Below, piece after piece: positions 15,163-19,189 of a DNA stretch of 19,189 bases. Under the pieces are notes generated by a model. That model was not told the DNA's origin. It saw only the letters and a program-made list of their open reading frames with translations, and made no database searches. Position numbers and translations under genes: made by a program. The stretch comes from Paludibacter sp. GTDB taxonomy: Bacteria > Bacteroidota > Bacteroidia > Bacteroidales > Paludibacteraceae. Position 1 is the first letter of the stretch; the number at the start of each line of letters is the position of its first letter. The stretch covers positions 1 to 19,189 of the forward strand of contig JANJXE010000375.1 of NCBI GenBank assembly GCA_024709185.1, written 5' to 3'.

Positions 15163-15320
15163 TATTTAATGTTTAATGTTTAATTATTAATGATTAATGG
15201 TTGCAATGAAGAGATGATTTAAAATTAAACTAATCTTGTAGGGTTACATAGTAGATGAAATGTAAATCGAACCTACACTACCACCCATTAATCATTTATC
15301 ATTAAACATTAATCATTGAA
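15163..15320 (-). repeat. Complete inverted-arm element, copy 2 (about 86-bp core)
   Basis: The left arm (15165-15199) is TTTAATG, TTTAATG, TTTAATT, ATTAATG, ATTAATG. The right arm (15286-15320) is CATTAAT, CATTTAT, CATTAAA, CATTAAT, CATTGAA. Read on the - strand, the core starts GGTGGTAGTGTAGGTTCG and continues ATTTACATTT, like copy 1 with two differences over the first 26 bases or so. It also shares TGTAACC, AAGATTA, TTTAA and the final GCAACC. The middle is diverged with small indels. It lies between the DUF362 stop and the polyferredoxin start, two to five bases before that GTG, so it forms the polyferredoxin's leader. Confidence 0.85.
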
Positions 15321-15390
15321 ACTTGATGGTTTACGGATACACTACAACCTCAAATTTTAACTCGTTTAATCCGTAAACTATCAAGTTTCA
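15317..15390. terminator. 22-bp inverted repeat spanning the DUF362 stop codon
   Basis: Bases 15317-15338 and 15369-15390 are reverse complements except for one position, with 30 bp between them. The 15369-15390 arm is coding sequence for the last residues of the DUF362 protein (KLDSLRI); the other arm is beyond its stop (15350-15352) and abuts the repeat element. In RNA from the - strand the mismatch is A-C; from the + strand it is a G-U pair. No T run follows directly, so it may work as a 3'-end stabiliser rather than a classical terminator. Confidence 0.6.
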
Positions 15391-16297
15391 TTGTTCCCGT
15401 TCCATGCGCTTCGCCCAGCGATAAATGGCCCACATCGCTCAGGGGCATTTCGCGCACCTGATTAAAGAAGTTGGTGGCGGCGGTATCCACTGCGACCATG
15501 TCCTGTGACACAAAGAGGGCCTTCGAGTTCACCACATCGGCTTCGGAGCGGCCGCGCGGACCGTTGGTTTTCATAAGGCGGTAGGCATCCACCACGTTCA
15601 GCACCGGACGGCGGTCGAGCGTGCTGATGTCGGCAATGCACTGCTGCAGGTCGTTGCTGTGGAAAAACTTGCGGTCCCACACAATGCCCATCAGGTTCTT
15701 CATCGAGATGCTCATCTTGGCGCCACCGTGGTTTTTCAGCACTGGCACGTTAATCCACACATCGGCATTCAGTATTGCCTCGTGTACCTTCGTCGTTTTT
15801 AATATTTTTCCTTTGGGGATGGAAATGGGTTTGTAGTAGCTCTCCTGGTCGCCGGGAATCATTTTTCCGCCTGCCTTTTTCGTTTCCGCTTCGATACCGC
15901 TGTTGGCATAGCACTTTTGCCAGTTGTCGCAGGTATGGTCGAAAACGGTCACCTCCGAGGCACCCGCAGCAAAGCACTGCCGCACAATTTCGCCCACCAG
16001 CAGCGGATTGGTGTTGGCCGCCAGCTCAGGTGCCTTGTCCCAGCCGATATTGGGTTTCACACATACCTTTTGGCCTTTTTTGATAAACTTACCCATGCCG
16101 CCCATCTCGGTCATGGCCTTGCGGAACATCGCCACAGGTTCGCCACCCATCACGGCCACCATATCGTACTTGCCCGCTCCCGATGCAGCAGGGGCCGCAT
16201 TCATATTCTGCGACAATACGGTCATCGCGCCCGATTGCTTTACCGAGAAAGCTGCGCCGGCCAATACTGCCGCGCGTAAAAAATTTCTTCTGTCCAT
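15350..16297 (-). CDS. DUF362 protein with Tat signal peptide
   Basis: From the ATG at 16297 the protein has 315 residues and starts MDRRNFLRAAVLAGAAF, a clear twin-arginine signal; an upstream ATG at 16360 would put 21 unrelated residues before it, so I prefer 16297. The DUF362 domain covers almost all of the rest, with VKPNIGWDKAPELAANTNP, VTVFDHTCDNW, WINVPVLKNHGGAKMSISMKNLMGI and PVLNVVDAYR as recognisable conserved blocks. Some DUF362 proteins carry extra ferredoxin domains; this one does not, and the next gene is a polyferredoxin. The Tat signal implies export folded, probably with a cofactor. The biochemical role of the family is unsettled. The preceding phosphoribosyltransferase gene ends 47 bp upstream. 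Confidence 0.88.
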   Translation of the reverse strand: MDRRNFLRAAVLAGAAFSVKQSGAMTVLSQNMNAAPAASGAGKYDMVAVMGGEPVAMFRKAMTEMGGMGKFIKKGQKVCVKPNIGWDKAPELAANTNPLLVGEIVRQCFAAGASEVTVFDHTCDNWQKCYANSGIEAETKKAGGKMIPGDQESYYKPISIPKGKILKTTKVHEAILNADVWINVPVLKNHGGAKMSISMKNLMGIVWDRKFFHSNDLQQCIADISTLDRRPVLNVVDAYRLMKTNGPRGRSEADVVNSKALFVSQDMVAVDTAATNFFNQVREMPLSDVGHLSLGEAHGTGTMKLDSLRIKRVKI

Positions 16298-16344
16298 GTT
16301 TATCTTTTTACGATAAAAAATTGATGTTCGTATAATTAACGACG

Positions 16345-16809
16345 TTAGTCCGTGCGCCACGGGGTGCGGAAACAGGATTCGTCGTACAGGGAATAGTCGG
16401 CTGTGCCGTTTACCGCAAAGGTTTTTACGAGGGCTGCTTCGCTTAGCAGGGCCTTTGCCATGCGGATGGTGGAACCCGACTTAATGCGGTCGTCGACCAG
16501 CAGGATGCGGCGCCCCCGCGGATCGAAGGCCAGGGGCTCCAACAGCTGAGGGCTGTCGTACCGCGGCCGCTGGTGCTCGTCGCGCAGGTTGATCTTGATG
16601 AGCTGAAAGTCGAGCCCTAACCGCTGGTTCAGGATGCCGGCCGGGATGATGCCTCCGTTGGCTATGGCCACGATGGTGTCGAACTCGTCGGTAAACTCCA
16701 TCGCCCGAAAGCGTTCAAGCAAGGTCTCAAACGATTTAGGGCTTCTCCCGGAATCAGGTACAACTGGTTTGCCGGCGGGAGTTCCACACACAGCGCTTTC
16801 GTCAACCAT
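16345..16809 (-). CDS. Phosphoribosyltransferase (type I PRTase fold)
   Basis: The 154-residue cytoplasmic protein shows the PRPP-binding loop RILLVDDRIKSGST (101-114) and the earlier IVAIANGGIIPAGIL segment (46-60), where type I enzymes have their first PRPP-contacting loop. These enzymes join a nucleobase, or release it, at the ribose-phosphate of PRPP. The residues that would set base specificity are not readable by eye; hypoxanthine/xanthine-type enzymes are the nearest in length. The ATG lies 2 bp after the ECF component's stop, which strongly suggests translational coupling and a shared substrate. The first 25 residues look disordered, so a later start cannot be ruled out. Confidence 0.8.
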   Translation of the reverse strand: MVDESAVCGTPAGKPVVPDSGRSPKSFETLLERFRAMEFTDEFDTIVAIANGGIIPAGILNQRLGLDFQLIKINLRDEHQRPRYDSPQLLEPLAFDPRGRRILLVDDRIKSGSTIRMAKALLSEAALVKTFAVNGTADYSLYDESCFRTPWRTD

Positions 16810-16811
16810 TG

Positions 16812-17366
16812 TTATTTCTTAAACATCAGCTTCAACACTGCCCAGCCTCCGAAAATCTGCAATGCCAATCCCGGAAGTCCGATGCGGAAATCCTGCAAAG
16901 CCAGTGTCCAGCTTCCTGTAAACAGGTATTCGGCCAGGGTGCCGGGAAGCTGATAGGCCGCTACCACAATGGCCAGTGCTCCAATGCTAACTATGGAAGC
17001 TGATCTGCCTGTGCCCAGCGCTGCTTCACTCCTTGCCTGCATCCATTGCGATACCCACGCTGCCGCCAAAGCCAGCAGTACCGACTTGGTGAGCAACACC
17101 GGCAACATCTCCAGCGCGGGCATGCCAAACAGCAAATGGTTAATCAGCGGCGAGGAAAGTGCCGTTACCAACCCGGTGGCCAGACCGTAACGATAGGCCG
17201 CAATAAGTGTGAAAAAATAAATCGGTAACAGCATAGGGCCACCCAGGTGTACTAAGTGAACCAGCTGAGGTAATGCGATGTTTCCGGCTACAAACAACCC
17301 GGCAAGGGCATAGGTGCGCGTGCGGGTAAGCGCGGGAAGAAAAGCGGAAGTGAGGGGAGAAACCAT
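16812..17366 (-). CDS. ECF transporter substrate-binding (S) component-like membrane protein
   Basis: The 184-residue protein has five to six hydrophobic spans and no signal sequence. The segment GGPMLLPIYFFTLIAAYRYGLATGLVTALSSPLINHLLFGMP (about 42-83) follows the pattern of ECF S components: loop 1, two close helices with small residues, then an S-P-hydrophobic turn before a GMP motif. S components bind a vitamin or base and work with a shared ATPase/T module, not encoded in this window. The coupled phosphoribosyltransferase suggests a nucleobase or a related precursor as ligand, by inference. The ATG follows a heptamer-repeat arm almost directly; its probable promoter lies upstream of that arm. 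Confidence 0.7.
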   Translation of the reverse strand: MVSPLTSAFLPALTRTRTYALAGLFVAGNIALPQLVHLVHLGGPMLLPIYFFTLIAAYRYGLATGLVTALSSPLINHLLFGMPALEMLPVLLTKSVLLALAAAWVSQWMQARSEAALGTGRSASIVSIGALAIVVAAYQLPGTLAEYLFTGSWTLALQDFRIGLPGLALQIFGGWAVLKLMFKK

Positions 17367-17369
17367 TTT

Positions 17370-17411
17370 TTTAATGTTTAATGATAAATGATTAATGATT
17401 AATGGGTGGGG
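17370..17411 (+). repeat. Heptamer-repeat arm (single) with GGTGGGG flank
   Basis: Five 7-bp units in a row: TTTAATG, TTTAATG, ATAAATG, ATTAATG, ATTAATG (17370-17404), followed by GGTGGGG. The unit order parallels the arms of the complete elements. It lies in the leader of the ECF component gene, 3 bp before the ATG on the - strand. No opposed arm is visible up to the window end. Confidence 0.8.
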
Positions 17412-17441
17412 TGGAGAAGTGGATTCTCTTTTTTACCGGAA

Positions 17442-17449
17442 CAAATATA
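17442..17449 (-). promoter_or_regulatory. -7 box for the ECF/PRTase/DUF362 unit
   Basis: On the - strand the bases read TATATTTG, a full TAnnTTTG match 76 bp before the ECF component's ATG. No clear -33 TTG at 19-21 bp was found. If used, the transcript leader contains the whole heptamer arm at 17370-17404. Confidence 0.45.
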
Positions 17450-17554
17450 CATGCTTTCTTTGAATGTGAGTACATTTTTAACATTATTACAAGTTCATTT
17501 AGGCTTGACGAAAAAATTGCCTGCTACCAGATAGATAAAAACATCATGCGAAAT

Positions 17555-17586
17555 TTTCGTTTATAAATGAAAAAATGCTATATTTG
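17555..17586 (+). promoter_or_regulatory. Promoter for the AAA/DUF4143 gene, deciding its start
   Basis: TATATTTG (17579-17586) is a full -7 match; TTTC (17555-17558) lies 20 bp upstream as a near -33 (TTTG). Transcription would begin around 17593, downstream of an in-frame ATG at 17567. The usable start is therefore the ATG at 17603, leaving a very short leader. Confidence 0.5.
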
Positions 17587-17602
17587 CACAAAATATTCTT
17601 CT

Positions 17603-18874
17603 ATGGACGAAAATATCAGAATTCTTTCAGCCTATAATTTATGGGATTCAGGAATTTTTGAAGTGGGTTATCAGCGGACTGTATATGTCGATAAACTAGC
17701 CGGTTATGTCGGGAACAGGCTTGTGAAAGTGCTTGTTGGTCAACGACGAAGCGGTAAAAGCTATATTCTGAGACAACTGGCCAAAAAGCTTATCGAAAAG
17801 GGCGTCGATCCACAAAATACCTTGTTTGTAAACTGTGAGTTGATAGATTTTGATTTTTTGAAAACCTACAAAGACCTCGACGCTCTTATTAAATCGTACC
17901 GTCAATTACTTCAACCCACGGGGAAAATATACCTGTTTATTGATGAAATTCAATTGATTGACCAGTGGGAAAAAGTGGTCAACTCCTATTCTCAGGATTA
18001 TACTCAGGAGTATGAATTGTTTATCACCGGTTCCAATTCTACGATGCTTTCAGGGGAGTTGGCTACTCTTTTGTCGGGCCGATACGTGACATTAGAAGTT
18101 TTCCCCTTTAGTTTTACTGAATTTTGTGGCATTACAAATCAGGTGCCCGGGCGGGATGCATATATCAACTACATGAATACCGGAGGTCTTCCCGAATTGT
18201 TTATGCTTTCCAACGAAGAAGTAAAACGGAATTATGTGTCAGCAATTAAGGATACCGTTTTATTGCGCGATATTATTCAACGGTACAATATACGTGAACC
18301 CAAATTACTCGAAGATATTTTCGTGTATCTGGTTAACAATGCTTCCAACCTGTTGTCAATCTCCAATGTAGTAAACTATTTTAAAAGTCAGGGTCGGAAA
18401 GTGAGCTACGATGCTGTCGCAAATTATATCGGATATATCGAAGATTGCTTTCTCATTCATCGCTGCGATCGATACGATATTAAAGGAAAGGATGTTCTTT
18501 CAGGTACTGCAAAATTCTATACCAACGATCTTGCGTATAAAAACTACCTCTATGCAGGTCATGGATATGGTTTTGGCTATCTGGTCGAAAATCTGGTTTA
18601 CTTAGAATTACGACGTGCCGGATTTGATGTATATGTGGGTACTCTCAGGAATAAAGAAGTGGATTTTGTGGCAAAAAAGGCCGACCAGGTGATTTATGTG
18701 CAAAGCGCATATATGCTCATGGATGAAGCTACAATTGAAAGGGAGTACTCGGCTCTCGAAGTCATTAGCGATAATTTCGAAAAAATGGTTGTTTCGCTCG
18801 ATGATGTGGCTTTGCCCTTGAAAGGTGGCATAAAACACATCAGGGCCTGGGAATTAGTTGCGGCCTTACAGTAA
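17603..18874 (+). CDS. AAA ATPase with C-terminal DUF4143 (PD-(D/E)XK-like) domain
   Basis: From ATG 17603 the protein has 423 residues, starting MDENIRILSAYN. Walker A is GQRRSGKS (46-53), Walker B IYLFIDEIQ (109-117; D114, E115), and a sensor-like segment FITGSNS (140-146) is followed by LLSGRYVTLEVFPFSFTEF, the AAA_14 signature. A small winged-helix-like region follows (around SISNVVNYFKSQGRKVSYDAVANYI). The C-terminal domain has ENLVYLELRRAGFDVYVGTLRNKEVDF (written as E...EVDF), consistent with a PD-(D/E)XK-type fold. Members are common, often multi-copy, in Bacteroidota; their cellular job is not known. The gene is A+T-richer than most of the window. An ATG at 17567 would add 12 residues but lies upstream of the likely transcription start. 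Confidence 0.85.
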   Translation: MDENIRILSAYNLWDSGIFEVGYQRTVYVDKLAGYVGNRLVKVLVGQRRSGKSYILRQLAKKLIEKGVDPQNTLFVNCELIDFDFLKTYKDLDALIKSYRQLLQPTGKIYLFIDEIQLIDQWEKVVNSYSQDYTQEYELFITGSNSTMLSGELATLLSGRYVTLEVFPFSFTEFCGITNQVPGRDAYINYMNTGGLPELFMLSNEEVKRNYVSAIKDTVLLRDIIQRYNIREPKLLEDIFVYLVNNASNLLSISNVVNYFKSQGRKVSYDAVANYIGYIEDCFLIHRCDRYDIKGKDVLSGTAKFYTNDLAYKNYLYAGHGYGFGYLVENLVYLELRRAGFDVYVGTLRNKEVDFVAKKADQVIYVQSAYMLMDEATIEREYSALEVISDNFEKMVVSLDDVALPLKGGIKHIRAWELVAALQ

Positions 18875-19130
18875 GTCGCAGGTGATTTCATTTTAATCAT
18901 TTGTCCATTTGCCGGAAATAAAACTACCTGATAATCTGTTTTGTATATCAAAATGTTACTAATATCAATCTGTTAGCATATCGGATGTTTGAATTAGTAT
19001 CCGAAATTTTAACACCGTATTTCTGCATTTTTTTTTAGCCGGACGAATAAAAACTGAATTATTTAACCTATCTTTGCAAAGTGTATGATGAACTGTGACC
19101 GAGGATTGGAATTTATTGTTCAATTAACTT
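18875..19130. other. Gap after the AAA ATPase gene: weak terminator and a promoter box
   Basis: No gene is seen. TCGGAT (18981-18986) pairs with ATCCGA (18999-19004) over a 12-nt loop, followed by AATTTTAA: a weak terminator candidate. A run of T occurs at 19028-19036. TATCTTTG (19069-19076) matches the -7 box and is 55 bp before the ATG at 19131. No -33 element stands out, and no heptamer arm is present. Confidence 0.45.
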
Positions 19131-19189
19131 ATGAAAACCCGGGAAAACGAGTTGCTATTTATATCTGTTTTAATTGATTTACTGTTACT
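19131..19189 (+). CDS. Start of an unrecognised protein (partial)
   Basis: An ATG 55 bp after a good -7 box opens a frame that runs to the window edge, giving MKTRENELLFISVLIDLLL. A charged N-terminus followed by a hydrophobic stretch suggests a membrane protein. Such a beginning would fit a polyisoprenyl-phosphate sugar transferase, but 19 residues are far too few to say so. Confidence 0.4.
   Translation, partial: MKTRENELLFISVLIDLLL

Noticed and set aside
16298..16360. Longer start for the DUF362 protein at ATG 16360
   Set aside because: It would bury a textbook twin-arginine signal behind 21 residues and overlap the end of the phosphoribosyltransferase gene by 16 bp; ATG 16297 gives MDRRNFLRAA at the N-terminus.
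17370..19189. AAA/DUF4143 gene as a second cargo of the repeat element
   Set aside because: Only a left arm is present; no CAACC-CATTAAT right end is found up to the window edge, and the arm lies in the leader of the oppositely oriented ECF gene.

Overview
The window looks like a Bacteroidota chromosome, most likely order Bacteroidales. The evidence is: a cysteine-free Mrp ATPase directly after what looks like the end of trmB; carboxypeptidase-regulatory plus TonB-plug outer-membrane receptors; a type IX secretion (T9SS) sorting tail; and repeated matches to the Bacteroidota -7 promoter box TAnnTTTG upstream of start codons. I could not search a database, so species is not called. No tRNA, rRNA, transposase, integrase or CRISPR array was seen.

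Layout, + strand, left part: end of trmB (1-117), mrp (165-1274), a small outer-membrane barrel with a coiled-coil tail (1457-2263), an OLD-family ATPase/TOPRIM nuclease (2344-4023), an exported protein of unknown function (4395-5033) and a TonB-dependent-receptor-like barrel (5160-7685). The middle is a - strand operon running 11957 to 7850: exported thioredoxin, ApbE flavin transferase, DUF4266 lipoprotein, DUF3570 outer-membrane barrel, DUF2271 protein. The DUF2271 protein carries a perfect-looking ApbE flavinylation motif (DAVTGAT, residues 96-102) and a C-terminal T9SS-type tail. I infer that this operon makes a covalently flavinylated, cell-surface redox protein together with its maturation enzyme. 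Further right on the - strand are a Fic protein (13398-12274), a membrane polyferredoxin that reads as a NapH-NapG fusion with an internal twin-arginine signal (15160-13484), a Tat-exported DUF362 protein (16297-15350), a phosphoribosyltransferase (16809-16345) and an ECF transporter S component (17366-16812). The polyferredoxin could carry electrons from the cytoplasm across the inner membrane, so the two redox blocks may form one chain. That link is inference. The right end has a + strand AAA ATPase/DUF4143 protein (17603-18874) and the first codons of another gene (19131 on).

The most unusual structure is a family of interspersed elements. Arms of four to six 7-bp units (consensus ATTAATG, variants ATAAATG, TTTAATG, TTTAATT) occur as inverted pairs around a conserved core of about 80-86 bp (7686-7832 and, in opposite orientation, 15163-15320), with further arms at 122-158, 2245-2278, 4071-4124, 7841-7867 and 17370-17411. 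The OLD nuclease gene, with its own promoter box, lies between a left arm and an opposed right arm, where the two complete copies have only the short core. Arms begin right at stop codons, sit directly before start codons, and in two unrelated genes encode the same last five residues, LMIND. Three genes (OLD, Fic, AAA/DUF4143) are visibly A+T-richer than the rest and look acquired.
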